In this document: positions 1 to 12,665 of the stretch, piece by piece
Layout: each line of letters begins with the position of its first letter
Position numbering within the stretch: the first letter of the stretch is position 1
Source of the DNA: Choristoneura fumiferana
Taxonomy: Eukaryota > Arthropoda > Insecta > Lepidoptera > Tortricidae
Direction: 5' to 3'
DNA: 64,000 nucleotides
Assembly: GCF_025370935.1 (NCBI RefSeq)
Contig: NC_133493.1
Span: forward strand, 107,799-171,798
Notes under the pieces: model-generated
What the model saw: only the letters and a program-made list of their open reading frames with translations
What the model was told of the DNA's origin: nothing
The model's database searches: none
Translations under genes and position numbers: made by a program

Positions 1-240
1 GTATTTAGGTACTTTACTTTCAAACATATTTGGGACCTACAATTTTTCCTTTTTGTACAATAAAGAGTATAAACAAACAAACAGACAAACATTATCTTAC
101 ACAGCGGAAGACCAGCGTTGGCCTTCACGGCCAACATTATGCTGAGCTGGGACCGCTTCGCGATTTCGTTTTTAATTGTCTTCTGTAATTTGCGAAGTGC
201 GAACAAATATTTCTATTTTTTTCTATTTCTATTTCTTATG

Positions 241-380
241 TACAGTCAACGTCATAAATAAGGTCACTTTTGTACCTTGCCGCTTTCAGTCTGTAAACAA
301 TTTCGTATGGCTTTTCAAACATGACGTTAAAATGACAAGGTAAAAAGTGATCACTTATTTTATTTATGACGTTGACTGTA
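241..380. repeat. 140-bp Tc1/mariner-type MITE
   Basis: Inverted ends TACAGTCAACGTCATAAATA (241) and its complement (to 380), with further complementarity inward (aaggtcactttt / aaaaagtgatcactt). The end TA dinucleotides fit a TA duplication. Confidence 0.75.
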
Positions 381-381
381 C

Positions 382-726
382 TTCCCGCACTCGATTTTAA
401 TGAAAATTTGCACTTGAAAGTGGAATACTTTGCAAACATATCACTGAATCAAAAAATCGTTTTAGCAACCCCCTAATGGTTTTAAAAGACCTATCCAACG
501 ATACCTCACACTACAAGGTCGGATGAGAAAAAAAAACCCCACTTAACGTCTATGGGAGGTACTGTAAAAAAAATATTGTACCATTTTGTTGGCATAGTTT
601 ACATATATATATGTGCAAAATTACAGCTTTCTAGCATTGATAGTCCCTGAGCAAAGCCGCGGACGAGACAGACAGACAGCGAAACTATAAGGGTTCCGTT
701 TTGCCATTTTGGCTACGGAACCCCAA
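382..726 (-). repeat. 'GGTTCCG' repeat, partial inverted copy
   Basis: Reverse complement of the first half of the copy at 1348-1996 ('gggttccgttttgccattttggctacggaacccc' at 690-725; 'gtccctgagcaaagccgc'). Confidence 0.65.
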
Positions 727-1347
727 AAACCTACATCTTAATAAAACGTAATCGAGCCGCGAGCAACTGTTCACCGCATTCACGAATCAATTGAAAGAAA
801 AAACCTTTTGACTAACAAAGGGCACGCCTCCAAGTTTCAATTAAAATAATACACCCGAGTCTGAACCACAAAGAAAACAGTGGTCTTTTAAAGATCGCTG
901 AATACGGAGTTTTGGTTATTAAGAAATAAAGGAGATGTTTATCTTTATGGTTATATGCTTGTACATACAATAATGAACGTGGTGGGAATGGGAGGGTATA
1001 AATAGGTTTTCAAGGGTAGTTAGACTGACAAACGGCTGATCGAATGAAAGACTGGTTTATACGATAGAACTTATTTACGTACGACCTACTGGTGAAGAAA
1101 TAGTCGATCGCGTGCCCGTGGGTTAGATGGAATTTTCCGGGATAAAAGATATCCTTTCTCCTTTCCAGGGTGTCAAATTTCCATACCAAATTTCATCTAA
1201 ATCGGTTCAGTGGTTTAAGCATGAATATGTAATAGACAGACAAACAGACAGTTAGTTTCGCTTTTGTGGGTTTGTTAGGTCAATTTCCCAGAATCGTTAT
1301 TTCCTGGTAGCAAAATTTTCGGTCGCATTTTTTCCAGAATGCTTTTT

Positions 1348-1996
1348 TAGGGTTCCGTAACCAAAATGGCAAAAACGGAACCCTTATAGTTTCGCCTTGT
1401 CTGTCTGTCTGTCCGTTCGTGGCTTTGCTCAGGGACTATGATGCTAGACAGCTGTAATTTTGCACGAATATATGTAAACTATGCCGATTAAAATGTAAAA
1501 TAAAAAATTTAAAAAAATATTTTTATAGAGTAGGTACTTAATAGACGTAAAGTTGGGGTGGGGGTGATTTTTTTTTCTCATCGAACCTTGTAGTGTGGTG
1601 TATCGTTGAATAAGTATTTTAAAACCAAAAAGGGGTTGCTAAAACGATTTTTCGATTCAGTGATTTGTTTGCAAAATATTCAACTTTAAAGTGCAAATTT
1701 ACGAGCGAAAAATCGAGCGCCCCCCCTTCTAAAATCTAAACCGGTGGGTGGAAAAATTAGAAAAAATTCAGTATAGTAGTAAGTATATCAAACTTACAAG
1801 GAAAACTATAACGGTTAAGTTTTCTTGAGAATTATTAGGAGTTTAAGAGTAAACAGCAGCCTAAGGTATAAAATATACCTTTACTTGGAATATTCCGTAC
1901 AAAATAAGAAATCATTAGAAAAATACTACTTAATTTTTTCGTAATAGCTACGGAACCCTATGTCGGGCATGTCCGACACGCTCTTGGCCGGTTTTA
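1348..1996 (+). repeat. 'GGTTCCG...CGGAACCC' repeat, full copy
   Basis: Starts 'agggttccgtaaccaaaatgg' and ends 'atagctacggaaccctatg' plus 'tgtccgacacgctcttggccgg'. The short inverted ends AGGGTTCCGTA / TACGGAACCCT suggest a MITE-like unit. Another copy lies at 57296-57965. Confidence 0.65.
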
Positions 1997-1999
1997 AAT

Positions 2000-3300
2000 T
2001 ATGTTTTTTACTGAAGCTGATTTATTAACCAAATGTAAAATCACTCTATAATACAAATGATTCGCAAACGAAGTATCTGTACAATGCCCGTACAATCCAA
2101 AAAGAAGAGGTCCACTATAGGGTTCATGAAATAAAACCCCACACAGTTTACATTCGTAGCAAGGTACATTAAACAAATAACAACTTCTTCCTTTTATAGG
2201 ATCTGAGGCAACCAAACGATAGCGCCATCTAATTCGATCCCAGTGACATCTATCGAATTTCAAATAAACTAAATATTCCGTGAACAGTATCATACAAAGG
2301 GTATTAAACAATAAAACTGTAGGCACAGTGTTCGAGCCGGCGGTGCAGCGCCCCTGGCATCGAAACAATGGTTCTCACAGCCAGGGATAGTAAATCTTCG
2401 GCATTGTGCGCGTGATATACGGCGGCAACACTTTATGTCGTTTGTCGTGTCGGCGGGAAATGTCGCGCGGCGGCCATGTTGCTCGACGCGCTTAATGTTT
2501 TACGGGTATCTTTTTGTACACTGTTTTGCTTTAAAATTAATATGTAGTAATTATTACTAATTCGGTTAGAGTTTACGTAATTATTAGAATATTTATCCTA
2601 CTGTGCTTGTATTTGTTACTCCATCAAGCAAAACAGATTTAAATGAAATTTGGTACACAGATCGTACTAATTATAAATGAGAAAGTTTGTGGGTGTGTGT
2701 GTTTGCTACTCATTCACGTTAAAACAGCTTGACAGATTTGGATGGCATTTAGTATGTACCCAGATAGCTAGACCGTCTGTAACAAGTAAGTACTAACTTT
2801 TTAAAATACCAAAATTCACACGGGATCGGAATACAATCCTAAAATTTCTTTCGTTTTTTATGCAACTTTAGTGAAATTCACGGTGTAATCTTTAGAAATT
2901 CCAACGGGATTTTTTGCGAAATATCAAAATTTCAATTAAATTGCTAGTCCTAATGATAAACGCTAGCAATAGGGTAATTAAACCCAGCCTATATACATCC
3001 CACTGCTGGGCACAGGCCTCCTCTCAGAACAAGAGGGCTTACTAGCGCTTAATAGGGTAATTACGCACTATTAATGCTATATACAATATCCGTGTCACTA
3101 TCGAGCCCTCTTAATATTCAATAACCAATAATTAGGTTAATAGCGCCAATTGTTCCGCGCCCCGCAGCGACAACCCGCAATGTACCGGAGTGATTAACGC
3201 GTGTGTTCGCGACGCGCGCTCACACCGCTCTATTGACGCCGCAGTGTATTGTAAACTGGGACAAATGGACGCAATGGACACTAAATTCGATTTATAGTGG
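2000..3300. other. Intergenic; CpG-rich patches
   Basis: 2395-2500 and 3160-3260 are CpG-rich against an AT-rich background and could be promoter-like; a donor-like GTAAGT follows at about 3301. A 124-codon - strand frame (1994-2368) begins at TTG and has no recognisable product. 2665-2960 is a dispersed-repeat copy and 2982-3050 a family A SINE scrap. Confidence 0.4.
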
Positions 3301-3528
3301 TAAGTGATAACTAAAGAGCGGGATGATCTATGGATGACATGTTTCAGGCGATATTTGTACTTTTAATATATTGTTGTGTCATTTACTGTTATGAATAGGT
3401 AAAGTATTTTCTTTCTTTCTTTCAATATTATGTCCGTATTTTAAAAACGTACTGTTGACTTATTTAAATTTGGTAATTAATTGTAGTAGGTAATGTTCCA
3501 GTTAAATAAATGGTTTACTATTGTTTCG

Positions 3529-3892
3529 GCGAATAACGTTTGGCAACCTGTTTCATTTCGCAACTTTTCATTTCCCAACTGTTTGATATTTCTGAAACTG
3601 TAAATATTTCAGGATTTTTATAAAACTAACCTAACCTAACCTAAAGGGTTCTACACGATGGCCCTGAAATGAATCCTGAAATATTTACAGATGAACCCCC
3701 TTATTCATAAAATTTAACAAGCCTATGTTAACTAACAAATGCTTTGTCCCTTTCTAACAAATACAAATGTCGAAGTGACAGATAAGGACAAACGAATTTT
3801 AGCGGCATTTTAACTAAAATAGGTTTGATTGTCGTTTATGAATAAGGGGGTTAGAGTTTGCGAAATGAAACAGGTTGCCAAACGTTACGTTG
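3529..3892. repeat. Foldback element with a second foldback inside
   Basis: Outer arms 'cgaataacgtttggcaacctg' and its complement near 3870-3892. It contains three CCTAA units (3627-3643). A relic of the same element is at 52899-52990. Confidence 0.75.
3696..3850. repeat. 155-bp MITE nested in the 3.5 kb foldback
   Basis: CCCCCTTATTCATAAA at 3696 and its complement TTTATGAATAAGGGGG ending 3850, with partial complementarity inward. Confidence 0.8.
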
Positions 3893-4270
3893 CGAAAAGG
3901 CAGTACTCGTAAATAAATAAATACCCTACTGAGTAGGTACTGAGTTGTCTGTCTGTATATTTTGGCAATGGAAATTCTTTCGTAATAAATGACATGAAAA
4001 AACTGTAACACTGTTGTAAAATAATAAAAAGCGATAAGTCCGAGTCGAGCTTGTGCATCTACGGTTGTACACATAGAGGCCAAAATACAAAATTATAAAT
4101 TAAATAAACGAATATTATGCCTAAATTTCAGTTGTCTGTCAATTAGGTACGGTTCCTGAGATACAACCCGTCTCCCTTCGGGTACGTAATCCTAAAGCCC
4201 AGCTTTGGAGATGAAGCTTATACAGTATCGTTTTTATTAAACTTAAACAAATAATTTGGGGAGATCTATG

Positions 4271-4757
4271 TAGAGGTGAGACGTACTAGGCAAAACGCGG
4301 ACTGAGTCTTGCGAGTACGCGTCCACAAAAAGACTAGATCCAAAGACTAGGTCCACGAGTATCTACGAGTACTTAACTCAATTGACTCATTGCGTAAACA
4401 AAATGATTCCCGTAAATACGCTCCCGTAATTGCGTATACACCGTAATAGTTTTAGTAGTTTTACAAATATCGAACTACCGAATTCCACGTCACAGTTCAG
4501 TCTTCACACTTAATATTTTTTTAATTTTAAATTAAATACCGACAAAAAATTTCCCTTCATACTTTATACAGGCAGATTGTCAGCAATTTTTATAAAATTT
4601 TCATTTAAAAAGTGTACATAATTGCTAGTTTTCAAGTTGGCGGAACGTGGTCAGCCGCCGTACTCCTAAATACTCGTACGCTAAAGGAATCGCGGGCGGG
4701 AACGCGTACTCACGCGTCCAAGCCAAAACCTATTCCAGTAAATACGTCTCACCTCTA
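4271..4757. mobile_element. Non-autonomous hAT element (487 bp)
   Basis: Perfect 15-bp ends TAGAGGTGAGACGTA at both sides, and a perfect 8-bp duplication GATCTATG at 4263-4270 and 4758-4765. No coding sequence. The CpG-containing arms 'gcgagtacgcg'/'cgcgtactcacgcg' are also complementary. Confidence 0.88.
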
Positions 4758-4765
4758 GATCTATG

Positions 4766-4812
4766 TCGAACAGTGGACGTCCTACGGCTAATATGATGAT
4801 GATGATGATAAA
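4766..4812 (+). mobile_element. RTE LINE terminal scrap with ATG repeats
   Basis: 'cagtggacgtcctacggctaatatgatgatgatgatga': the last ~45 bases of the RTE family and its (ATG)n end. Confidence 0.6.
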
Positions 4813-5317
4813 ACAAACAATTGACAACCCTGGATTGAATTAAAATTACTGGTATTACAAACAATCAAATTTACCACCATTTTTAAACGTTTTTTACATA
4901 AATCATTTTAATAACATCAAAGCCTAGTGCGTCGCAGAAAGGAACAAATAAAAAGTGAAAACAAAACGAATAAAAAAAGTTAATTGCGTTAGTATAACTG
5001 AACTGAGCCTGAGCCTAATTAGTGGGCAGTTTCGGGCTTTCCACTTCAGGGGGGAGTTTTTGTAAAGCAGAATTAATCTTGTTTTTATAACTGTTTGTGT
5101 GAGTCACATTTTTGTAAGCTTTTATATAACCTACACCGTTCATGTAAGTTGAATTTCAGTGTCTAGAAATCAGAGAAGTACACAAAATGGGATATTTCAT
5201 CAATTCTAGTATCTAGAAATGCTAATTTCAATGTCTAATGTATTACCAGTTCTCAGTCTTAGTTCACAGAAGGACGCAAGATAAAATTTCACCCATGAAG
5301 TAGAAAATCTCATGATT

Positions 5318-5612
5318 TCGGCTTATTTTTTTATTTGACTGAATGGCAAACGAGCAAATGGGTCTCCTGATGGTAAGAGATCACCACCGCCCATAAACAC
5401 CTGCAACACCAGGTGTATTGCAGATGCGTTGCCAACCTAGAGGCCTAAGATGGGATACCTCAAGTGCCAGTAATTTCACCAGCTGTCTTACTCTCCACGC
5501 CGAAACACAACAGTGCAAGCACTGCTGCTTCACGGCAGGATTAGCGAGCAAGATGGTGGTAGCAATCCGGGCGGACCTTGCACAAGGTCCTACCACCTGC
5601 AAAATTATATAC
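5318..5612 (-). mobile_element. Retroposon family C
   Basis: T-run at left (A-tail on the - strand), 'ggcaaacgagcaaatgggtctcctgatgg', through 'ggaccttgcacaaggtccta' at the right. A full-length type copy. Confidence 0.75.
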
Positions 5613-6598
5613 GCATGCGTACGCTTATATACATACGTTCCAGTTTAACGCTAAATAAACTAGGGCTGGTGCTGAAGTTCCCACGCGAGCCCAGTGAGAA
5701 TTGGGAACTAAACTCAAAGGTGCGAGCCCGGGTTTGTTTGTATACACGATCCTATGCTTGAGAGACCACAGGTTAAACTGGGCTTGGTAGCTTGGTTGAT
5801 TTCAAAAAGAAAAACTGAATTCCGGAATTGGTTAAAAACAAAAACCAAAAGCCATGCGTGTTCAAAGCGCTACCAAGCCCAAACGGGCAGCAGTGAACCG
5901 GGTTAGACGTGAAGTACAATTTACAAAACTGTTTTTTTTAGTTCCAATGCACGAAGCAAAGTGCTGATTGCTACTTTGCCTGGTCGGTTGGCGGATGGTT
6001 TTGTAGAATTAGTATTTTTTCTTTAAAAAACAGCTAACGGTTTAGTAAGTTTCCTACCATACGTCAAATAGCCCTGCCCTCTTATAAACTCCTAATAACC
6101 TCTAGCCTGTTGAGTCCTAACTTTTTTTAACAGATGTACCTAGTACTTAAGACCTAGACGAGGGTTACCAGCTTTGATGTTTTGGATATTATTTCAACAT
6201 TCTTAAAAAAAATTGTTAACAGTTTGTGCTGTACATGAAGACTGACGAGGCGAGGTTTAATTTAACACTTTCCATGTGGTTTGTTAAGATTAACATCGCA
6301 GAAAAGTGCAAGCTAATCAAGGGAACAGTTAGCTTCACATTTTTTTGTTATTTTGTTCACTTTTTACCATTTATGAGTTGATTCAAGACCGGCTATTAAT
6401 TTCACTCATTAGTTAAATTAACTAAAAGTAATTGAACACGTACTTAGGACAAACAACCTTGTTTGCTTGTTTCCTTAGGCCAGCTTGTTTTGTTGTTGTT
6501 AATGCTATTAGGACTCAGTCTGATCCGATCAGTGATATGATTTTGCAAGACACTACATTCTAAGCTACAATTGAAGCCAAAAAAGGGTTATAATTCTG

Positions 6599-6814
6599 AT
6601 TGGTTTTCTGGAGTCTTTTTGTATTTTTTATTTCAACTCCAAATTTGTTACTTTTACGGGTATCCCGTGAAACCATATCGAAAATACAAACTGAGACATG
6701 GATGGTGGGGTTAGCACGCAGCACGGATTGCTGAGGACCTGGGTTCGATTCCCAGCGCTGGTCTCTTTTTCTGGTTTTTCTGTGCATCCATGTCTCAGTT
6801 TGTACTTTCGATAT
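6599..6814. mobile_element. 5'-inverted SINE, family B, with 13-bp target duplication
   Basis: 6599-6704 is the 3' half of the SINE on the - strand, and 6705-6814 the tRNA head plus start of body on the + strand. The two halves overlap by 32 bases, forming arms 6673-6704 and 6785-6816 (one mismatch). GGTTATAATTCTG flanks the whole insertion at 6586-6598 and 6815-6827. Confidence 0.8.
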
Positions 6815-7599
6815 GGTTATAATTCTGTTAAAACTGACATTCCCGCTACTCCCGCATTTCAAATGGAAATTCAATTAGTCTCAACACGAGTTCATAAACC
6901 ATCCCCAAATATAAAACTGACTTAACCCCTAACACCGCCCTCAGCTCTCCGACGCGGCCATTCTGGAGTGATTAGCGATACTACAATACCACCCCGGCTA
7001 CCAATTGTTTGTGACACCTATTATTTAATACTCTACAACCCGAAGCCAACGGAACTCTACTCTAAATTATTAGAGTACAATTTCCTTCGAGTTCAAAATT
7101 TAGAGTTGTGATCCGGAGTAACTTTGGATCGGCGGGTGGTAACAATAAAACCAATTGTTGGGCGCCTCTGTTATTAGGTTGGGTGATTGGGTTTGAACTT
7201 TAATTTGGTGGGGTAAGATCGGTTTTCGTGTGGGGTGGAGGCCGGGGCTGTGCATTCGATTGAAGAATTAGTGTTCTATTACAATGAAATCATACGGTGG
7301 CTTGTTTGTAGGGTTGCCTATCGAATTATTTTAATGTTTTACTTGAATTTCAATTATTTAATCATAAATGATTTTCAATCAAGGCCTTGCTATACTCGAA
7401 CGAAACTGTACGAAGATTACTACTTGTGATTGTGACCACATGTGTAATGAGGTCAAAACATTGAAATAATTTCAGCAATACATATACATATCATCCTCGT
7501 GATAAAGCTTTGGGGGTATAGTATTAATATAATAGTACATTTTTTGTATATTAGAATCCATTTTGTAGTTTTGCTTTAAAATTATATTTTCTTAGCGTG

Positions 7600-7833
7600 G
7601 TTTTAAACCCATGTTTCAAAGCCATGAAGCAGCAGTGCTTGCCCTGTTGTGTTTCGGCGTGGAGAGTAAGACAGCCGGTGAAATTACTGGCACTTAAGGT
7701 ATCCCATCTTAGGCCTCTAAGTTGGCAACGCATCTGCTATCCCCCTAGTGTTGCAGGTGTCTATGGGCGGTGGTGATCTCTTACCATCAGGAGACCCACT
7801 TGCTCGTTTGCCACCCAGTCGAATAAAAAAAAA
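7600..7833 (+). mobile_element. Retroposon family C
   Basis: Begins near 'aaagccatgaagcagcagtgcttg' and ends 'ttgccacccagtcgaat' with an A10 tail. It lacks the 5' 'caaggtccg' part. Confidence 0.75.
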
Positions 7834-8825
7834 ACTAATGTTGCAATTTGACGAGTACGGTCTATGTTTTAATTATTTTCTTGTTAAAGGCCCAATATTT
7901 TAACAACTTTTCACCAGAAATAATGTTTTTTGTTGTCAATGTATTTATTTTTTTATTTAATTGTATTGCACTTGGTGGCAGCCCTGCGTGCAGGCATCGG
8001 CAACCCAAAGCCACTGTATTTAATATGGGGCGCATCACAATAAACAAATAATCGTAATAAACAGACATATTGCTTCATTTAAATATTCTTTCCCTTTATT
8101 AATGCCATTGAAGAGGGACGCGGAAAGTTTGTATGAATGTTTATAAATTATTTGATGTCACGAAACCACTAAATGTGGAATTATATTTGTTGTATCCTGT
8201 TTTATATTATTAATAATACATTTTAATTAGTATTATTCACGCTTAAACCGTTGAAATAATTTAAATGAAGTGTTAATATAGTTTGAGACTCTGGGAAGAT
8301 ATAGGATAGTTTTCATCCTGAAAAATGACATGGTTCCCGCGGGATAGCAATAAACGAATTCATAGACGGAGTTGCGCGCAAAAGCTAGTTTTGTATAATT
8401 AAAATATTAAAATTTGAAATTCCCCACAAGCTTTACTGTGAAAGAAAACATCATGAAACCTGCACAAACCTGCGCAGCAATTCAAAGTGTGTGTTTGAGT
8501 GTGAAGTTTCCAACTCACAATGGATCCGCGTAGGAACTACGGCCCAAGTCTTCTGATTGTGAGAGGATGCCTGTGCCCAGCAGTGGGACGTGCACAGGCA
8601 ATTTGATGCATACCCACTACCTACAACTTTATTGATGGTTCCGTCCGATTTGACTGCACCCACTTACCCATACAATGTATTGCGATAATGAAAACTAATT
8701 ACTGAGCACTCAACCCCCCCCCCCCTTGGTGAGGTGACCGAGCGCTGATTGTTGTATTAGGGGGACTGTACACTCTGACAAATGTATTGCAGATTAGGAT
8801 GGCAATTTTTAAAGTTTGGCTGATG

Positions 8826-9014
8826 TTAAATGATATTGTAACGGATAACTCACGTCTTAAACCGAGTTTAGCTCGACATGTTTCGGGCTATTTCGTAGCC
8901 CTTCTTCTCAGGAGCACGCGACTTGGCCAAGGCTACGAAAGCTACGAAACAGCCCGAAACATGTGGAGCTAAATTTGGTTTAAGACGTAAGTTATCCGTT
9001 AAAATATCATTTAA
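8826..9014. repeat. Long-armed foldback (189 bp)
   Basis: Arms of about 70 bp ('acggataactcacgtcttaaacc ... acatgtttcgggct') in inverted orientation with a ~40-base spacer. It would form a strong hairpin if transcribed. Confidence 0.82.
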
Positions 9015-9224
9015 TATGAGTCTCACGGTAGTTTCATGTTTGGCTGATGGCTGAAGATTTTAAAATCGGTATAATTCTATTAGTTTTAATTAATTAAACT
9101 TGAAAATTTGTATGGATTTGTGTGTTTATGGATGTTTGTTAATCTGTCTCACAAAAAATACTGAATGGATTTTAAAGAAACTTTACAATAATAAGCTCAT
9201 ATTTTACTTTATTAGGTATATTAT

Positions 9225-9560
9225 AAATGCGAAAGTGTGTGTGTGTGTGTAAGTTTGTTACTTCTTCACGCTAAAACGGCTGGACAGATTTAGATGAAAT
9301 TTGGTAGGTACGTAGATAACTGGACGTCTGGAATAACGCATAGGCTACTTTATCCCGATATTACCACGGGATAGGGATAAAATCTCGAAATAACAACCAC
9401 TGGGCTTAGAGTCACGAAATTTGGTATGTAGGTAACCTTAATGAAGATCACGATATAAATTTTGGTATTTCCCAGGGGAATTTCCCGGAATTTTAAATGT
9501 AACTGCCACATCGAATAGTGTAGGTAAGCGTACGAAGCGGCGGGTAAACTCTAGTAGCAG
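9225..9560 (+). repeat. Dispersed 'TTTAGATGAAATTTGGT' repeat with (GT)n
   Basis: Starts 'ttattaggtatattataaatgcgaaagtg' followed by GTGTGTGT, then 'aaaacggctggacagatttagatg' and ends near 'gtaagcgtacgaagcggcgggtaaactctag'. Confidence 0.6.
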
Positions 9561-9739
9561 AATAAAACATGGGCTACTTTTAGCCCGATATTACCACAAG
9601 ATCGGGATAGCCTCCAGTTGTACATCAAACAATATATAAATATTGTATGTCACGTAGGCCCAACTGCTACGATCATACACTATGTAGGTAAAACAATACT
9701 TTATATAGAACGCCTACAAACTTAAAATTAGGAACTTGT

Positions 9740-10200
9740 ACCTTTTTACCCGACTGCCCGAAGGAGGGTTATGTTTTTCGAGCGTATGTATGTAGGTATG
9801 TATGTCCATTTCTTTGGTCCTCGCTGCAGCCTAAACGGCTAGACGGATTCTAACATATGAGGTATCATTGGATTCGTCATAATTGTCGGAGTGACATAGG
9901 CTATATAATATTTCAATATGGCGTCTGCGAAAAAAATATGGCGGAGGAATGAAAAAAAATATTTGGTATTGTAACAATATGGGTATCAAATGAAAGCTAA
10001 TAATTAGCCCATTCTAAATATATGGGTTATAATACTTTTAATCTATCGTTTTCACATAAATATCAAAAAAGTGTTTTTGAGCGTCACGATTTAAATGGGT
10101 CCCGACTGTTGAACTTTAAATTAGCTACTTAACAGAGTTCTAGACCACTATAGGCCACTATTATTTTATTCCTTTTAGTATTGGAAGTCGGGTTTTTTGA
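9740..10200 (+). repeat. 'cccgactgcccgaagg' dispersed repeat
   Basis: Shared with 41581-41640, 42339-42440 and 42640-42850 (ATGT simple repeat, 'tttctttgg', 'gcctaaacggctagacgg', 'gggtcccgactgttgaactttaa'). Confidence 0.55.
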
Positions 10201-10631
10201 TTTTTTAAAAGAACAGATTATGAGATTCGAAGATATAGGTTGAAGGCTCAACGAGTCTTTCGTAGCCTCGTCACAACATTAGCATGCCCCCCCCCTCTAG
10301 GAATGGCAGAAAAATGTACCCGTATCAAGCGTTCAAACCCAACTTCGCTCCCTTGTGTTGTAATAAAGAAGAAAATATTTAATTCATCCGCCAAAAACAA
10401 TCGTAAGTTCACTAGGTTCTAAGTCTTCCCGTGATTGTAGAAACAATGTGATTACTGTAACTTGAGACGCGCAATCAAACGGAAGAAACGGAAAAATTTA
10501 ATAAAAAAAGAAGCCCGTGCCGCGATCGCGTTACGCGAGTACACTGTGTATCGGTTACGGGAAGGGGACGTGATAAGAGCCAGGGTTTATCGAGCTTTCG
10601 AGGGATAGGGACGCTGGAAGTGGAGACGGCG

Positions 10632-10925
10632 AGCCTATATACGTCCCACTGCAGGGCACAGGCCTCCTCTCTGAAAAAGAGGGCTTGGGCAGTAGTTCCC
10701 ACGCGGGCTCAGTGCGGATTGGGAACTTCACACACACCGTTGAATTGATTCGCAGGTTTGTGTACAGGTTTTCTAACGTTGTTATCCTTCACCGTAAAGC
10801 TCGTGGTAAATTTCAAATGTAATTCCGCACATGAATTTCGAAAAACTCCGAGGTGCGAGCCGGGGTTTGAACCCACGATCCTCTGCTTGAGAGGCCATAG
10901 GTCAAACCACTCGGCCACCACAAAA
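10632..10925 (-). mobile_element. tRNA-derived SINE, family A
   Basis: Matches 26244-26536 over its whole length: tRNA-like head at 10860-10925 on the - strand ('gtggtggccgagtggtttgacc', 'gtgggttcaaaccccgg') and tail at 'tatacgtcccactgcagggca'. Fragments occur at 2982-3050, 5660-5790, 8517-8592 and 47620-47742. Confidence 0.75.
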
Positions 10926-10937
10926 CACCGCAAAGAA

Positions 10938-11030
10938 TGCCGAGGACCTGGGTTCGATTCCCAGTGCTGGTCTTATTTTTCTGGTTTTTCTGTGCATCTA
11001 TATTTCAGTTTGTATTTTCAATTTAGAGTT
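10938..11030 (+). mobile_element. tRNA-derived SINE, family B, 5'-truncated
   Basis: Begins inside the tRNA-like head ('gaggacctgggttcgattcccagtgctggtc') and continues with 'ttatttttctggtttttctgtgcatc' and 'tcagtttgtattttcaattta'. It directly abuts the family A SINE. Confidence 0.7.
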
Positions 11031-11039
11031 TAATAAATA

Positions 11040-12590
11040 AATACGAATCCACGGATTGCCATTTCCGCTGGGACATGCCAACATTGCAAGATACAATAGT
11101 TGTATCCAGGCACTCTATCTCCTCACATATCAAACGCAGCAGCCCCCGAGCGCCCGTCGATTACTCAACCATTAACCTTGCCGAAATTGGAGGACCCTGG
11201 AGCACCCCGGTGTACCCCTAGCCCACACACACCCCTCCAAACGACACCTTACCAAACTGACATAGAGTCTGAAATCGGATGAAAACTAGAACGTTTAAAA
11301 ACGAACGAATAGACAGTTGAAAGTAAAAGGTAAAAGGATGTTTGAGGGCTCATTTTTCAGTGTGCTCTTTCTAAGGATGTTTTTAAAGATGGAAAACATC
11401 TCTTGGCCGTTTTAACAGTGATTCCAATTGAGTTTTTTTTTACACAAAAAGGTTTCAATAAATGCTGGCCAGTACATGTCGAGAGCTATCGAGAGTACTT
11501 ATTTTTCTTTGCAGTGGGATCATTATAACAAGTTCCTAACAAGAAATTCGAGGGTGGATTTTTCTATAAAATAAGTGTTTTTTCTACGATTAATAGAAGG
11601 TACAATTTCTTATTTAACCATCAACTTTTGGATGTTGTGTGTGCGAGAAATATGGACATGCTAGCTTTACCTCGGCAGCTGTGCTTGTGTGGAATATTGA
11701 CTCTATCTACCTAAACCCTATTATTGCCCCAACCTAGCCTACCTGATTATTATAGGTACCCTACAGTAGGGGTACTTCGTGTTTACTGTTTCCATTGATG
11801 CAAAAAGAGGGGTGTTATAAGTTTGACGCCAATGTCCGTCTGTCTGTATGTGGCATCGTAGCTCTCCAACGGATAGACAGATTTCAATGCATTTTTTACG
11901 TTAAATCGAGTTTTCTAGTGATGTTTCTTACTAGTTCAATTCAATCAGCCGTAAGATGTTGAGCCTTCGAAAGCGTTCGGGAGCGGTTTTAATTTTTTAA
12001 AGCTGCGGTACAGCTAAGTTAACTTATTTTTATTGTTTGCAGCAAGAAGCTCTAATATACCCTAGCTCTATGGTTCTATCTCATTCCATATCCCGTGGAA
12101 ATTTTGAAGGATTTCTTCATACCTTGTGAACCTCATTGAATATGTTTGCTACAAGTCTCTTGTGTCATGCTCACAAAACCTTAACTTAATCTACTGTGGT
12201 TTGTAAAACCATAAAAAAATAAACTGAGAAAAATGTTTGGCTTCGGAGAAAATTGAGAGTTGGGAAATAAAACATTTGGGAATAATTTTAGACTCGCGGT
12301 CATTACTAATTATTACAAGCTTTTATTTAGTTTCACCTGTCCCGTTGTCTGTCTGTCAGCTTATCTGTCTGCTTGTAATCAAATCTTGCAAGTTAAATTC
12401 GACCAACTTCCAGTAGTTGGATTGACTGGAAATTTGGTATACCTACTTTATGTGTCCATACAATAATCTGGTAGTGACATCCTGGTAGTCCGGCCAGGAT
12501 CGTCTCCACAGGACGAGACTTTTCAACGGTTAATTGCATCGACTTGAAGTTTGGTATGCAAATGTAGTTTGGGTGACGATACAAGTACAG
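11040..12590. other. Intergenic, no supported gene
   Basis: A proline-rich 60-codon frame (11100-11282) begins at TTG, shows no splice context and is not recognisable. The rest is AT-rich with scattered 'gtctgtctgt' repeat scraps. Confidence 0.4.
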
Positions 12591-12665
12591 TCAACAAAAA
12601 GTACAGTCAGCATGAAATTTTAACCAAAAACTTATTTTATTAATAAAATTCGGGCTTTGTTCCGC

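Noticed and set aside
1994..2368. 124-codon - strand frame
   Set aside because: Starts at TTG, has no splice or promoter support and no recognisable domain.
3627..3643. (CCTAA)3, like the insect telomere repeat
   Set aside because: Only three units, and the same short run recurs inside a related foldback relic at 52937-52955, so it belongs to that element.
6752..6765. B-box/tRNA T-arm as a tRNA gene
   Set aside because: Only the 3' part of the cloverleaf is present, within a SINE copy.
11100..11282. Proline-rich 60-codon + frame
   Set aside because: TTG start, composition driven by a local C-rich stretch, no neighbours in frame.
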